Shown: positions 16,833 to 26,639 of the stretch, in pieces
Layout: every line of letters begins with the position of its first letter
How positions within the stretch are numbered: the stretch's first letter is position 1
NCBI GenBank assembly: GCA_033763655.1
Contig: JANRKD010000006.1
Coordinates: 26,409-90,408, forward strand
From: QFOX01 sp033763655
GTDB lineage: Bacteria > Pseudomonadota > Alphaproteobacteria > Rickettsiales > UBA3002
Direction of reading: 5' to 3'
DNA: 64,000 bases
Notes under the pieces: model-generated
Told to the model about the DNA's origin: nothing
Seen by the model: the letters and a program-made list of their open reading frames with translations, nothing else
The model's database searches: none
Translations under genes and position numbers: made by a program

Positions 16833-18761
16833 TCAGGCATCTCCTTTTCGTGGTATGCTGGCGATAATGCCAAGGATGCCGCCCAGTGCGGCGAGGATAA
16901 ACCCAAGCCAGACCACCTGCTGGCCGGGGGTGACATACATCCGTACACCGAGGCGTGCCTGCTCGCTTTTTTCAGCATAGCTGGTTTCGCCCAGCACCAC
17001 ATAAATATCGTGCAATGGGGTGGAATAAAGCGCCGCTTCTGCCGTCTGGGTGGTGCGCACGGGGTAGTAGCGCAGCTCGGGCGCAAGCGTCGTAACGACA
17101 TGCCCGCCCCGCGCCACTTCGAGCGTCGCCCGTCGGCGGATGAAATTATTTTCTTCGCGGCGGTCGGCGGCAATCAGCCGCAGGCTGTAATCGCCCATGA
17201 CCATCGGCGCGGCGGCGGTGAGCGGCGTATCGTAGGTTTGCTTGAGGGTGGCGGTGAGCGCCATGCCAAGAACAAACAACGCAAGGCCGGTATGCGCCGT
17301 CGCCCCCGCAAGATGACGCAGCCCCACGCGCGACAGAAGGCGCACCTGCGCCGCCCGCACGCGCCCGACGTAACGCAGACTGCCGTAAAGCAGCCACGCC
17401 GCCATGGCCATGCCCAGCGCCAGCAGCGCATGGGGTGGCGTGAGCAGCGCCAGCGCCACCACCAGCCCGACCAGCAACGCGGGCGCGAGTTGGCGGAGAA
17501 GGGATTTTAACTGTGCCGGGGATGTTTTGTCCCACGCCATCAGCGGCGCGAGGGCGGCAAGGATAGGCAGCGGCGCGGCGATGGGCAGAAACGTGCGGTT
17601 GAAATATTCCGGCCCAACCGAGATGGCGGGCAGCTTCAGCAATTCGAGGGCGAGCGGGTAGAGGATGGCCAGCAGGATAATCGCCGCCGCCACCAGCAGC
17701 AGCAGGTTGTTGATGAGGATGAAACCGCTGCGCGACAGCAGGGCAACGGGCTTGCCCGTTTTCATTTCGGCGGCGCCATACACCAGCAGCGCCGCGCCGC
17801 TGACCAGCACAATATAGCCAAGGATGAACATGCCGCGCGCCGGGTCGGCGGCGAAAGCGTGGACGCTGGTAATCAGCCCCGACCGCACGATGAACGTGCC
17901 GATCAGCGACAGGGTGAAGGCGAGAATGGCCAGCAGCGCTACCCAGCGCGCCAGTTGCCCGCGCCGTTCGAGCACGCGGTTGCTGTGAATCAGGGCGGTG
18001 CCGGCCAGCCAGGGCAGCAGCGCCACATTCTCGACCGGATCCCAGAACCACCAGCCGCCCCAGCCCAGCTCGCGGTAGGCCCACCAGCTCCCCGCCGCGA
18101 TGCCAAGCGTGAGGAACGTCCACGGCAGCAGAATCCACGGGTGGACGGCGCGCGCCCAGTCGCTGTCGATGCGCTTGAGAAGCATCCCCGCAATCGCGTA
18201 GGCAAAGACGACGCCGAAGCCGACATAGCCGACATACAGCGTCGGCGGGTGGAAGGCGAGGCCGATGTCCTGCAGGATGGGGTTGAGGTCTTCGCCGTCG
18301 GCCGGGGCGGGAAAGACGCGCAGAAACGGGTTCGAGGTGAAAAGGATAAAGGCCATGAAGCCGGAGGAAATCAGGCCGAGTACGGCGAGGGTGGCGGCCT
18401 TGAGCTGCGCGTCGCGCGCGGGCATATAGGCGACGAGAAAGCCGCAGGCGGCCAGCACCCACATCCACAGCAGCATCGAGCCTTCATGGTTGCCCCAGGC
18501 GCCGACGATTTTATACAGCATCGGTTTGCTGCTATGCGAGTTGAGGATCACCGTCAGCACCGAGAAATCGGACACCACATAGGCATAAATCAGCGCGGCA
18601 AAAGCGCCGCTGAGCAGCAGCAGCAGGAGTGCCGCGGTGGGTTTGACCAGATGCAGCAGCGGGTAGGGCCGGTGGAGGCGCTGCAGCAGCGGCACCCCCG
18701 CCTGCAGCAGGCTGACAAGCAGCGTCAATACGAGGCAGAGCTGGCCGAGTTCGGCAATCAT
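16833..18761 (-). CDS. ccmF: Cytochrome c heme lyase subunit CcmF
   Basis: Large inner-membrane component of the heme ligation complex. The 642-residue protein has about 14-15 membrane segments and the WWD domain GWGGWWFWDPVENVALLPW that contacts heme. Conserved histidines occur in the flanking loops (for example GNHEGS and HPPTLYVGY). The ATG overlaps the ccmE stop (ATGA). Full length for the family. Confidence 0.96.
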   Translation of the reverse strand: MIAELGQLCLVLTLLVSLLQAGVPLLQRLHRPYPLLHLVKPTAALLLLLLSGAFAALIYAYVVSDFSVLTVILNSHSSKPMLYKIVGAWGNHEGSMLLWMWVLAACGFLVAYMPARDAQLKAATLAVLGLISSGFMAFILFTSNPFLRVFPAPADGEDLNPILQDIGLAFHPPTLYVGYVGFGVVFAYAIAGMLLKRIDSDWARAVHPWILLPWTFLTLGIAAGSWWAYRELGWGGWWFWDPVENVALLPWLAGTALIHSNRVLERRGQLARWVALLAILAFTLSLIGTFIVRSGLITSVHAFAADPARGMFILGYIVLVSGAALLVYGAAEMKTGKPVALLSRSGFILINNLLLLVAAAIILLAILYPLALELLKLPAISVGPEYFNRTFLPIAAPLPILAALAPLMAWDKTSPAQLKSLLRQLAPALLVGLVVALALLTPPHALLALGMAMAAWLLYGSLRYVGRVRAAQVRLLSRVGLRHLAGATAHTGLALFVLGMALTATLKQTYDTPLTAAAPMVMGDYSLRLIAADRREENNFIRRRATLEVARGGHVVTTLAPELRYYPVRTTQTAEAALYSTPLHDIYVVLGETSYAEKSEQARLGVRMYVTPGQQVVWLGFILAALGGILGIIASIPRKGDA

Positions 18762-19216
18762 GGCGCCGCCTTGCCATCCTGCCAGCGCCCCGATGCCTTG
18801 AGCTGTTCGACCACTGCACGTGGCATATAGGTTTCATCGTGCTTGGCGAGGATGGTCTGTGCGGTAAGCACGCCTTCGGGCGTAAGCCTGCCCTGGGCGA
18901 CGACGCCCTGATTATCGCGAAACAGGCTGGGCACCAACCCGTGGTAGGTGACGGGAATATCGTGCGAAAGATCGGTAATCGTGAAGCGGATGCCGCCTTG
19001 CGCAAGATTGGTGATGCTACCTTTTTTAACCAGCCCACCAATCCGCAGGCTGTTTTTGGCATGAAAATCGGCAGCTTTTTGTTTTTCTGCCAGTTGGGTC
19101 GGGGTATAGAAAAAAATCATAGTATCACCGAGGGCGCGAAAGACCACCGTTGCTGCCAGCGCCATCAGCGCGAGGCTACCAAGGATAAATAGCAGGCGTG
19201 AATGTTTGGCTTTCAT
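18758..19216 (-). CDS. ccmE: Heme chaperone CcmE
   Basis: Periplasmic heme carrier that binds heme covalently and hands it to CcmF. The 152-residue protein has one N-terminal anchor (LLFILGSLALMALAATVVFRAL), a beta-barrel OB fold and the heme-binding motif LAKHDETYMP containing the attachment His and the following Tyr. The ATG at 19216 overlaps the ccmD stop; a longer frame from 19390 includes ccmD in another phase and is rejected. Confidence 0.95.
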   Translation of the reverse strand: MKAKHSRLLFILGSLALMALAATVVFRALGDTMIFFYTPTQLAEKQKAADFHAKNSLRIGGLVKKGSITNLAQGGIRFTITDLSHDIPVTYHGLVPSLFRDNQGVVAQGRLTPEGVLTAQTILAKHDETYMPRAVVEQLKASGRWQDGKAAP

Positions 19217-19341
19217 GGGTCGCTTCGTTCGCGCAATTGCCGGCGGGTGCGCATGGCGGCCCGCCATGTCGCAGCGCAGAGCAGCAGCAGCAGCAGGCCG
19301 GTCGCGCCGTAGGCAGTCGTGATAAACAGTTCCTGATTCAT
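19213..19341 (-). CDS. ccmD: Heme exporter protein CcmD
   Basis: A 42-residue single-helix protein too short for most gene callers. It has a short N-terminus, a membrane helix rich in Leu (GATGLLLLLLCAATW) and a basic C-terminal tail (RTRRQLRERSDP), the standard CcmD layout. The stop overlaps the ccmE ATG. CcmD releases holo-CcmE from the CcmABC transporter; ccmA, ccmB and ccmC are not in this window, so they must lie elsewhere or be replaced. Confidence 0.88.
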   Translation of the reverse strand: MNQELFITTAYGATGLLLLLLCAATWRAAMRTRRQLRERSDP

Positions 19342-19517
19342 AACGAGCGTTTATCGCATCGCAGGGGGGAGGGGCCAGAAAAAACGCCACAGTTTCGACA
19401 GATAAAATAGATTACAGCGGGCGCGTGGCGATTTTATTTGTGCAATGAGGACAATATGCGTCTAGAATAACGGGAAATACTTGGAATTAACGCTGTATCC
19501 TCGGGAATGGGAGAGGA

Positions 19518-21362
19518 ATGACCACGGACGATTCATCCGAAGGCGATTTTTTATCGCAATCGCGCAGTGCGCCAGCAGCCGGGCAGCCGTTACCGGCGGC
19601 GGTGGTTCTGGCGGCAGCGCCTCCGCCTGCGATGATGGCCGATAACCCGGGCGAAAGCGGGTTGGGAAAAAAACCGGCAGAAGCTAAACCGATGCGTATT
19701 GGTGAAAAACTGATGGCATTGGGGCTGATTTCGAAAGACCAGCTCGAAATTGCGCTGCGCGAGCAGGCGAAATCCAAGAAATTGCTGGGGTCGATTCTCA
19801 TCTCGATGAACTTTATCACCGAGAGCGCGCTGGGCGAGGTGTTGGCGGAAAGCTCGGGGTCGGAGCGGTTCGATGCCAAATCCACCATGCTCGACAGCAA
19901 CCTGTTGGCGATGGTGCCGCGCGAAGTCTGCGTGCGCAACAAGGTGATTCCGGTCGAGCTTTCGGGCACGACCGTCAAGCTCGCGATGGTTGATGTTTAT
20001 AACGTGCTGGCGATTGACCAGGTGCGTCGCCACCTCGACAAATCCATCAAAATCATTCCGATTTTTTCGACCGAAACGGAAATCAATGAACTGATCGAGC
20101 GCTACTACAACTACGATTTGTCGATCGACGGCGTGCTGCGCGAAATCGAGACCGGCATCCGCGACAAAACCCAGCTCGACGGCCGCGAGGAGGGCTACAT
20201 CAACCCGACGGTGCGCCTTGTCAACGCCCTGCTGGTGGATGCAATCAAGCAGGGCGCATCCGACGTGCATTTCGAGCCGGAAGGCTCTTTCCTGCGCCTG
20301 CGTTACCGCATCGACGGTGCGTTGCAGCAGATTCGCAGCTTCCACCGTGATTACTGGCCAGCAATGCTGGTGCGCCTCAAAATCATGTCGGGGATGAACA
20401 TTGCCGAAACCCGCAGTTCACAGGATGGACGGATCAGTATGGTCGCCCTCGGGCGCGAGGTCGATTTCCGCGTCGCCACCCAGCCGACGGTGCATGGCGA
20501 AAACGTGGTGCTGCGGATTCTGGATAAATCCAAGTCGCTGGTGCCGATAGAAGATCTAGGTTTTTCAGAGCATAATGTCGAACTATTGAAGCGATGCCTG
20601 AAGCGGCCCGAGGGGATTATCGTGGTCACCGGGCCGACCGGATCGGGGAAAACGACGACGCTTTATTCCATCCTCGGTTTTATTAATTCAATCGACGTCA
20701 ACATCATGACGCTCGAAGACCCGGTGGAATATCAGTTGCCGCTGATTCGCCAGACTAACGTGCGCGAAGGGGTGATTGATTTTCACTCGGGGATTAAATC
20801 GCTGATGCGGCAGGATCCCGACATTATCTTCCTCGGTGAGGTGCGCGACGAAGAAACGGCGGTGATGGCCGTGCGCGCGGCGCTAACCGGGCATCAGGTG
20901 TTCACCACCCTGCACACGAACGATGCGCTGGGCACCATTCCGCGCCTTTCGGATATTGGCGTGCCGCCGCATTTGTTGGCGGGGTCGCTGATCTGCACCA
21001 TGGCGCAGCGGCTGGCGCGCAAGCTGTGCGTTGCGTGTCGTAAGCCGCGCCCGGCCACCGACGAGGAATGTCGGCTGCTGCATCTCGATAAAGGCAAATC
21101 GCCGACGGTGCATGAAGCGGTCGGCTGCGAGAAATGTGGCTTCAAAGGGTATAAAGGCCGCGTCGGCCTGCATGAAATCCTGCGTATCGACCACGGGATG
21201 GATGAGCTGATTGCCACCAAAGCCACCCGTAACCAGATGCTCGAATATGCGATGCAGAACGGATTCGTGCCGATGGTGCAGGACGGCATCAGCAAAGTGT
21301 TGGCGGGCATCATCGATATCCCCGAACTGATTAATACGGTAGACCTGACCGACCGTTTGTAA
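19518..21362 (+). CDS. pilB: Type IV pilus/type II secretion assembly ATPase (PilB/GspE)
   Basis: Hexameric cytoplasmic ATPase that powers pilus extension or pseudopilus assembly. The 614-residue protein begins with about 55 Ala/Pro-rich residues, then a MshEN-type N-domain (GEKLMALGLISKDQLEIAL), the second N-domain (SDVHFEPEGSFLRLRYRIDGAL), Walker A GPTGSGKTTT at about 372-381, Asp and His boxes (TLEDPVEYQ; GEVRDEETAVMAVRAALTGH), and the CxxC-CxxC zinc element at about 504-540. It starts the plus-strand pilus operon and is divergent from ccmDEFGH. Confidence 0.93.
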   Translation: MTTDDSSEGDFLSQSRSAPAAGQPLPAAVVLAAAPPPAMMADNPGESGLGKKPAEAKPMRIGEKLMALGLISKDQLEIALREQAKSKKLLGSILISMNFITESALGEVLAESSGSERFDAKSTMLDSNLLAMVPREVCVRNKVIPVELSGTTVKLAMVDVYNVLAIDQVRRHLDKSIKIIPIFSTETEINELIERYYNYDLSIDGVLREIETGIRDKTQLDGREEGYINPTVRLVNALLVDAIKQGASDVHFEPEGSFLRLRYRIDGALQQIRSFHRDYWPAMLVRLKIMSGMNIAETRSSQDGRISMVALGREVDFRVATQPTVHGENVVLRILDKSKSLVPIEDLGFSEHNVELLKRCLKRPEGIIVVTGPTGSGKTTTLYSILGFINSIDVNIMTLEDPVEYQLPLIRQTNVREGVIDFHSGIKSLMRQDPDIIFLGEVRDEETAVMAVRAALTGHQVFTTLHTNDALGTIPRLSDIGVPPHLLAGSLICTMAQRLARKLCVACRKPRPATDEECRLLHLDKGKSPTVHEAVGCEKCGFKGYKGRVGLHEILRIDHGMDELIATKATRNQMLEYAMQNGFVPMVQDGISKVLAGIIDIPELINTVDLTDRL

Positions 21363-21418
21363 TAGCTTCACTTAAAATAATTTTACGCGCCGATTGGCCG
21401 CGTGTTGTGTGGAGTGTT

Positions 21419-22618
21419 ATGGCCCAATTCACCTATAGCGCGTTGAATGAGCGCGGACGTAGGATCAGAGGGTCGATGGTCGCCGAAAACGACATCGACC
21501 TTGAAGCGCGCCTGAAAGAGGTGGGGCTGGATCTCATCACTTACCGCGAGCAGAAACACCACGCGACCAAAAACGCACGCATTAAAATGAAGGATATGAT
21601 TATCCTCTCGCTGCACCTCGAGCAGCTCAGCCGCGCCGGAGTGCCGATTCACGAAGCGATTGCCGATGTGCGTGACTCTACCGAATCGACCAAAATGCGC
21701 GACATCATGACCGACGTGCTGGAAAAAGTGAAGGCTGGAAGCTCGTTCTCGGCGGCGCTCGCCAGCTATCCGCGCGTGTTCAACGATATTTTTGTCGGCC
21801 TTGTCGCGGCGGGTGAAAAGAACGGTAATTTAACCGAGTCGTTTGTCAATATCGGCAACCACATGAAATGGACGAACGATCTGCGCCGCAAGGTGAAAAA
21901 AGCGATTACCTACCCTGTTGTTCTGCTGGTGGTGATGTCGGCGGTGATTGCCATCCTGATGATGGCGGTGGTGCCGAAACTGTTGAAGTTCATTACCGAG
22001 CAGGGGTTTGCAATTCCGCTGCATACCCGGGCACTTATCTTCACGTCGGAGGCATTCCAGAGCTACTGGTACCTGATTTTCGGCATCCCGATTGGCCTGT
22101 TTATCCTTGGCCTGAGCCTCTACCGGACGATGGAGCCGTTTGCCTATAAGATGGATGGTCTTTTTCTCAGGATTCCGGTCATCGGGCAGACATTGCGGAA
22201 AATCGATCTGGCGCGCTTCACGCATTTCTTTTCGGTCATGTTCAAAAGCGGCATTAACATTCCTGAGGCGTTGCTGACCGCGCGCAATGTGGTCAAAAAC
22301 CGCGTGATTAAGGAATCGATTGATGTGGTTCACCGCAGCATTGTCGAGGGGAATAACCTCACTTCCTCGCTGCGCATTTCGAATCAATTTCCCACCATGG
22401 TCATCCGTATGTTCAAGGTGGGCGAGGATTCGGGCAGCATGGGCGAGGCGATGGGCAACATCAAGTTCTTCTACGACCGCGAGGTGAACGATTCGGTCGA
22501 TGCGCTGGTCGGGATGATTCAGCCGATTCTGACGCTGGTAATGGGGATTCTGATTTTTTGGGTGATCGCTGCCGTATTCGGGCCGCTGTACCAATCGTTC
22601 TCGCAAATGAAATTCTAG
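21419..22618 (+). CDS. pilC: Type IV pilus inner-membrane platform protein (PilC/GspF)
   Basis: Integral membrane platform on which PilB acts. The 399-residue product has two GspF domains, each with the cytoplasmic helical bundle and a following membrane pair; signatures are FTYSALNERGRRIRGSMVAEN at the start, LHLEQLSRAGVPIHEAI and FTHFFSVMFKSGINIPEAL. ATG at 21419 has a GGAG site 6 nt upstream; an in-frame GTG at 21407 is less likely. It is 56 nt after pilB and 7 nt before the next gene. Confidence 0.93.
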   Translation: MAQFTYSALNERGRRIRGSMVAENDIDLEARLKEVGLDLITYREQKHHATKNARIKMKDMIILSLHLEQLSRAGVPIHEAIADVRDSTESTKMRDIMTDVLEKVKAGSSFSAALASYPRVFNDIFVGLVAAGEKNGNLTESFVNIGNHMKWTNDLRRKVKKAITYPVVLLVVMSAVIAILMMAVVPKLLKFITEQGFAIPLHTRALIFTSEAFQSYWYLIFGIPIGLFILGLSLYRTMEPFAYKMDGLFLRIPVIGQTLRKIDLARFTHFFSVMFKSGINIPEALLTARNVVKNRVIKESIDVVHRSIVEGNNLTSSLRISNQFPTMVIRMFKVGEDSGSMGEAMGNIKFFYDREVNDSVDALVGMIQPILTLVMGILIFWVIAAVFGPLYQSFSQMKF

Positions 22619-22625
22619 GGATGGC

Positions 22626-24329
22626 ATGGTAGGGGCGCTTCACAAAAAAGCAACGAAACAGGGGGCAACGCCGCCCCGGCCGCCGCGTCGTGAGGCGTCA
22701 CGCGGGGGCAATTCTGCCGACAAGGAAACCCGCCGCAACGCCAGAAAAAAGCGCTTCATGTTGCTCATCGGCGACGAGGGGGCGATCCTTGTTTTTATGC
22801 AGGGCAGTAAAGTGGTGCGCCGCCTGTTCGCGCCTTCCGCGCAGCCTGCGCACAGCGAGGCGATGGTCGAAATCATGCGGGCTAACCCCTCGGTGCCGCT
22901 GACGCTGCTGGTCGATGTGATTGACCAGCAATATGTTTTGCAGACCTTCCCGCCGGTGAGCGCCCTGTCGGTCGGCGGGTTGGTAAAACGCCGCCTCGAC
23001 CGCGATTTTCAGCCGGATGACCTGACAGGTGCGTTGCGGCTCGGGCGCGATAAAACTGGGCGCAAAGAATGGAAATACCTGCTGGTGGGGCTCGCCAAAA
23101 CCCCGCTGATTGCCGAGTGGCTCGATGTCGTGCTCGATTTGCCTAACGAAATGAAAGGCATTTATCTGGTGCCGATTGAGGCGGTGCATTATGTCGCCAT
23201 GCTGGGCAGAAAACTGTCGCACGACAAGGCGCGGCCCTGGCAATTGCTGATTTCGCACAACAAAGTGTCGGGCTTCCGGCAAGTGGTGATGCATGACGGC
23301 AAGCTGATTTTTACCCGCGTTTCACAAGCGATGGATGACGCCATTCCCGCCGTGATTGCCGGGAATGTCGAGCAGGAAATCATCAACACGATCGAATACC
23401 TGAAGCGGCTTGAGTTTCACGACAATGCGGAGCTGGATGCGACGATTATCATTTCTCAGGATGTGATTGATTCGCTGGATCTGCGGCGCTTCAATTTTGG
23501 CCGGGCGACGGCATTAAGCCCGCTATCGGTGGCCGAGGCTCTCGGGTTCGAGCAGGCGGCACTTTCGGCGGATCGCTTCGGCGATGTGGTGCTGGCGGCG
23601 GCGTTCGGGGTGAGCAGAAAGCGCCTGCTGCGTTTTTCGAATGCGTATATCGACAAACTGACAAAGCTGTATCAGGCGCGTATCGGTCTGCAGGTATTTG
23701 CGGGGCTGATGGCGCTGATATTCCTTGGGCTTACTGCCGGTACGCTTGCCACGACGATTGAAAACGCGACCAGCATTGCCCAGATAAAAACCAGACAGGC
23801 GGCGCTTCAGCCCAACCTCGAGAAAATGCGGCGTTCGGTCGACGGGCTTAACAGCGACGTGGCCTTCAAATCGGTGTTTGTTGCAACCTATGACGCGTAT
23901 CTCAAAAACCACCCCCGCCCCGAAGACTCGATAACGGCCATTGCTGCGCTTATGTCGCCGCAGCGCCGCGTTCTCGACATTGCGTGGGACATCAGCAGCG
24001 CGAATATGCCGTCGCCGGGCGCGGGGGGTAATGCGCTGCCGCTGGCGATAAAACTCAGCGTCGATTTTTCTCCGGCGGGGGCGACGGTCGATGTGGTCGA
24101 AGCCGAGGCCAATAACCTGCTGGAGGCCATGAAAACCGATTTGCGGCAATACGAGGTGATGGCCGAGGCATTCCCGTGGCGCAGGGATGAGGTGCAAAGT
24201 GAAAAAATTTCACTGGATCAATCGACGCAAAAACTTTCTGCTGTCCAGAACGCGGTGGTGGTCTTTCACCTTAAGGGCCTGAAGCCGCTGCCTGCAGCAG
24301 CTCCCGTGGCAGGGCAGGGGGCGCGATGA
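22626..24329 (+). CDS. PilM-PilN-like fusion (GspL-like) pilus protein
   Basis: A 567-residue protein with a basic N-terminus, a cytoplasmic region of about 300 residues whose layout resembles PilM/GspL-type actin-like domains (YLLVGLAKTPLIAEWLDVV; GNVEQEIINTIEYLKRLEF), one membrane helix at about 351-378, and a periplasmic domain with coiled coil resembling PilN. Position between pilC and a pilO-like gene supports a fused PilM-PilN. Sequence similarity to either family is weak by eye, so the assignment rests on topology and context. It overlaps the next gene by ATGA. Confidence 0.7.
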   Translation: MVGALHKKATKQGATPPRPPRREASRGGNSADKETRRNARKKRFMLLIGDEGAILVFMQGSKVVRRLFAPSAQPAHSEAMVEIMRANPSVPLTLLVDVIDQQYVLQTFPPVSALSVGGLVKRRLDRDFQPDDLTGALRLGRDKTGRKEWKYLLVGLAKTPLIAEWLDVVLDLPNEMKGIYLVPIEAVHYVAMLGRKLSHDKARPWQLLISHNKVSGFRQVVMHDGKLIFTRVSQAMDDAIPAVIAGNVEQEIINTIEYLKRLEFHDNAELDATIIISQDVIDSLDLRRFNFGRATALSPLSVAEALGFEQAALSADRFGDVVLAAAFGVSRKRLLRFSNAYIDKLTKLYQARIGLQVFAGLMALIFLGLTAGTLATTIENATSIAQIKTRQAALQPNLEKMRRSVDGLNSDVAFKSVFVATYDAYLKNHPRPEDSITAIAALMSPQRRVLDIAWDISSANMPSPGAGGNALPLAIKLSVDFSPAGATVDVVEAEANNLLEAMKTDLRQYEVMAEAFPWRRDEVQSEKISLDQSTQKLSAVQNAVVVFHLKGLKPLPAAAPVAGQGAR

Positions 24330-25003
24330 ATAAATACCAGCAGTTAATCGGGCAGACGGTCAGGTATGCGATTAAGGTGGGGGCGCTGGTGGCCGGGGTT
24401 GGGGTCATTTATTCCGCCGTCTCCCTTTATGCGGATAATGTGGCCGGGGAGAAAACCGGGCTGGAGGGAAAACTCGCGCAGGACAGCGCCTTGTTAGCGA
24501 ATCTGCGTAGCCAGATGGATAAATCCGGTGAGGCGGAAAAGCGTTTCGTAGAACTGCAAGGCAACCGCACCACGGATGAGTTGGTGGCGACTTTCGAGGG
24601 GTTGCAGATTTTTCTGCGCAACGCAGCGGCACGCTACCGCCTGTCGGATACCCAGATAACGCTGGCTAAAGAGGTGCCAACCGACAAGGCCGAACTGAAA
24701 AATTTTACCTACGACGTGCTGTTGCGGCCACGTCTTGGATTGACCTTCAGGGCCATTTCGGATGCGCATGTGTTCTCGTTTGTCCACGACCTCGAACATG
24801 CCGCGCCGGGCCTGATTCGTATTGATAAGGTGGAGCTGAAACGGGCGAGCAGGCTGGCCGACATGACCGACAATACCATCAATAAGCTGAAGCAGGGAAC
24901 CTCGGAGCTGCTGGTTGAAGGCAGTATCGAGCTGACATGGATTCGTTTCGCACCTCGTGAGAATAAACCAGGCCCCACCACTCCTTCCACCGCCGCCCCA
25001 TAG
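24326..25003 (+). CDS. PilO-like pilus alignment protein
   Basis: A 225-residue bitopic membrane protein: short cytoplasmic N-terminus, one membrane helix (about 14-36), a coiled coil (about 40-75, with LEGKLAQDSALLANLRSQMDK) and a periplasmic alpha/beta domain. This is the PilO/GspM architecture; together with the fused gene upstream it would form the inner-membrane alignment subcomplex. Assignment is from topology and operon position, not from a diagnostic motif. Confidence 0.65.
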   Translation: MNKYQQLIGQTVRYAIKVGALVAGVGVIYSAVSLYADNVAGEKTGLEGKLAQDSALLANLRSQMDKSGEAEKRFVELQGNRTTDELVATFEGLQIFLRNAAARYRLSDTQITLAKEVPTDKAELKNFTYDVLLRPRLGLTFRAISDAHVFSFVHDLEHAAPGLIRIDKVELKRASRLADMTDNTINKLKQGTSELLVEGSIELTWIRFAPRENKPGPTTPSTAAP

Positions 25004-25014
25004 GATATGCCGCA

Positions 25015-25875
25015 ATGCCGCGTATAAAATTACAGTGCCTGCTGAGCTGGGTGGTCATGGCCACGGTGGCGGTGCCTGCGCCTGCGCAGCCGGTGGGGCA
25101 GTTGCCGCCCTTGCCTGCTGTGGCCCTGCCGTCGCGCGTTGCCTCTCCACCACCGCCAGTTGCCGCCGCTACGCCGGTAGTCGTCGCGCCTGCCACCACA
25201 CCTGCTCCCGCACCGGTAGAGGCGACCATTGTTGCAAGGAGCTATTCCTACGGTGGCTCGAATCTGAGCATCCTGTTCCTGCCGTCGCAAATCAGCCGGA
25301 TGCAGGAGGCCATCCGCCATTTTGAAGATTCGGGGCTGGATGCCGCCCCGCCGGTGCCGGTTGTCTTGCAAACCACGGCGGCGCCGGTCGAAGAAAAAAT
25401 CGAGGATCCGCTGGAGTATCCCGTCTTTTACCTGGCGAGCATTGCCTACGACAAGCCAGGCGAATGGTCGCTATGGGTGAGTGGCTATAAAATCACCTCG
25501 CATAAGAATGAGACGGATGTAACCGTAGTAAACGTCACCCCCGAAAGCGCCACCTTCTCGTGGACGCCGAGCTTTGCTAAAGCGCTCCTGCGCCGCCAGC
25601 AGGAAGATTTTTTCGCTTCGGCGGATTTGTTGAAACACAGGCTGGCCGGAATACAGCGGGCGAACATCAACGAAAAAAGCGGCGCCGTCACCTTTACGCT
25701 GAAACAGAACCAGTCCTTCGCGGCGGGGTATTTCCGCATCTTCGAAGGGTATGTGGACACCCCGGAGCTGGTGGCGTTGCCGCCGCTCATGCCTGCCGAA
25801 GCTATGCCCGAAGCGATGGCCGATGCCCCGCCGTCACCTTCATCGCCGCTTCCCGGCGCGGATGCCGCCCGTTAG
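25015..25875 (+). CDS. Periplasmic pilus-locus protein (possibly PilP-like)
   Basis: Secreted 286-residue protein. A signal peptide (about 1-25, ending VPAPAQ) is followed by about 50 Pro/Ala/Val-rich residues, then a domain with LEYPVFYLASIAYDKPGEWSLWVSGYKI and a C-terminal Pro/Ala/Met tail. The central stretch reads like a beta-rich domain that senses or binds a partner (its WSLWVSGYKI ... VNVTPESATFSW recalls PilP/GspC-type homology-region domains). Position after pilO fits PilP. Not proven; it could be specific to this lineage. Confidence 0.6.
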   Translation: MPRIKLQCLLSWVVMATVAVPAPAQPVGQLPPLPAVALPSRVASPPPPVAAATPVVVAPATTPAPAPVEATIVARSYSYGGSNLSILFLPSQISRMQEAIRHFEDSGLDAAPPVPVVLQTTAAPVEEKIEDPLEYPVFYLASIAYDKPGEWSLWVSGYKITSHKNETDVTVVNVTPESATFSWTPSFAKALLRRQQEDFFASADLLKHRLAGIQRANINEKSGAVTFTLKQNQSFAAGYFRIFEGYVDTPELVALPPLMPAEAMPEAMADAPPSPSSPLPGADAAR

Positions 25876-25889
25876 CACCTCGACCGTTT

Positions 25890-26639
25890 ATGGAGCCAGC
25901 ATTGTCCAGCATTTCGAGTATCCCCCTGCAGGTCGAGCATATCGGCAAATCCTATGGCGCGCACCGGGTGCTTGAGGATATTTCGTTTGCCCTGCAGCCG
26001 GGGGAAATTTTCGGCCTTGTCGGCCTGAATGGGGCGGGGAAAACTACGCTGATTAAGCTGCTGCTCGATTTGGCGCGGGCGGATAGCGGTTCGGCGCATA
26101 TTTTCGGCAAGCCCTCAACGACGGTCGAGGCGCGCGCGCAGCTTTCCTACCTGCCCGAGAAATTTTCGCCCTCGCGTTACCTCAAGGGCTTCGAGCATCT
26201 GGCGCTGGCGCTCTCCTATTACGGCAAGAAGCTCGACCGCGAAAAAGCCCGCGCACTGGCGCGCACGCTCGACCTTGACCCCGAAGTTCTGGATGGCAAG
26301 GTCGGCGGCTATTCGAAGGGTATGGGGCAGAAACTCGGGCTGATGGGCGCGTTTATGGTCGATCAGCCGTTCATGATTCTCGATGAGCCGATGAGCGGCC
26401 TCGATCCGCGCGCGCGCATTTGCCTGAAGGAGGCGATGCTTGAGGCAAAACGCGAGGGCAAAACCTTGTTTTTCAGCTCCCACATCCTCTCGGATATTGA
26501 TGAAATCTGCGACCGCATCGGCATTATCCACGCGCGCAGGCTGGTCTATCTCGGTACGGCGGCGGCGTTTAAGCCAACTTTCGGCGGCGAGAGCCTGGAG
26601 CGTGCGTTCCTGAAAGCCATCGGCGCGGAAGCGGCCTAA
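25890..26639 (+). CDS. ABC transporter ATP-binding protein without a permease
   Basis: A 249-residue ABC ATPase: Walker A GLNGAGKTTL, Q-loop near SYLPEK, signature YSKGMGQKLGL, Walker B FMILDEP, and the switch His in FSSHILSDIDE. It resembles the ABC-2/CcmA-like exporter group that pairs with a separate membrane subunit, but no permease is adjacent: downstream is the convergent pilU, overlapping by 4 nt. Located 14 nt after the pilus periplasmic gene, it reads as the last gene of the plus-strand pilus operon. A role in pilus or envelope export is inference. Confidence 0.88.
   Translation: MEPALSSISSIPLQVEHIGKSYGAHRVLEDISFALQPGEIFGLVGLNGAGKTTLIKLLLDLARADSGSAHIFGKPSTTVEARAQLSYLPEKFSPSRYLKGFEHLALALSYYGKKLDREKARALARTLDLDPEVLDGKVGGYSKGMGQKLGLMGAFMVDQPFMILDEPMSGLDPRARICLKEAMLEAKREGKTLFFSSHILSDIDEICDRIGIIHARRLVYLGTAAAFKPTFGGESLERAFLKAIGAEAA

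Noticed and set aside
17146..18468. 440-codon alternative frame on the same strand inside ccmF
   Set aside because: CcmF has clear motifs in the other frame; this one is a GC-bias shadow.
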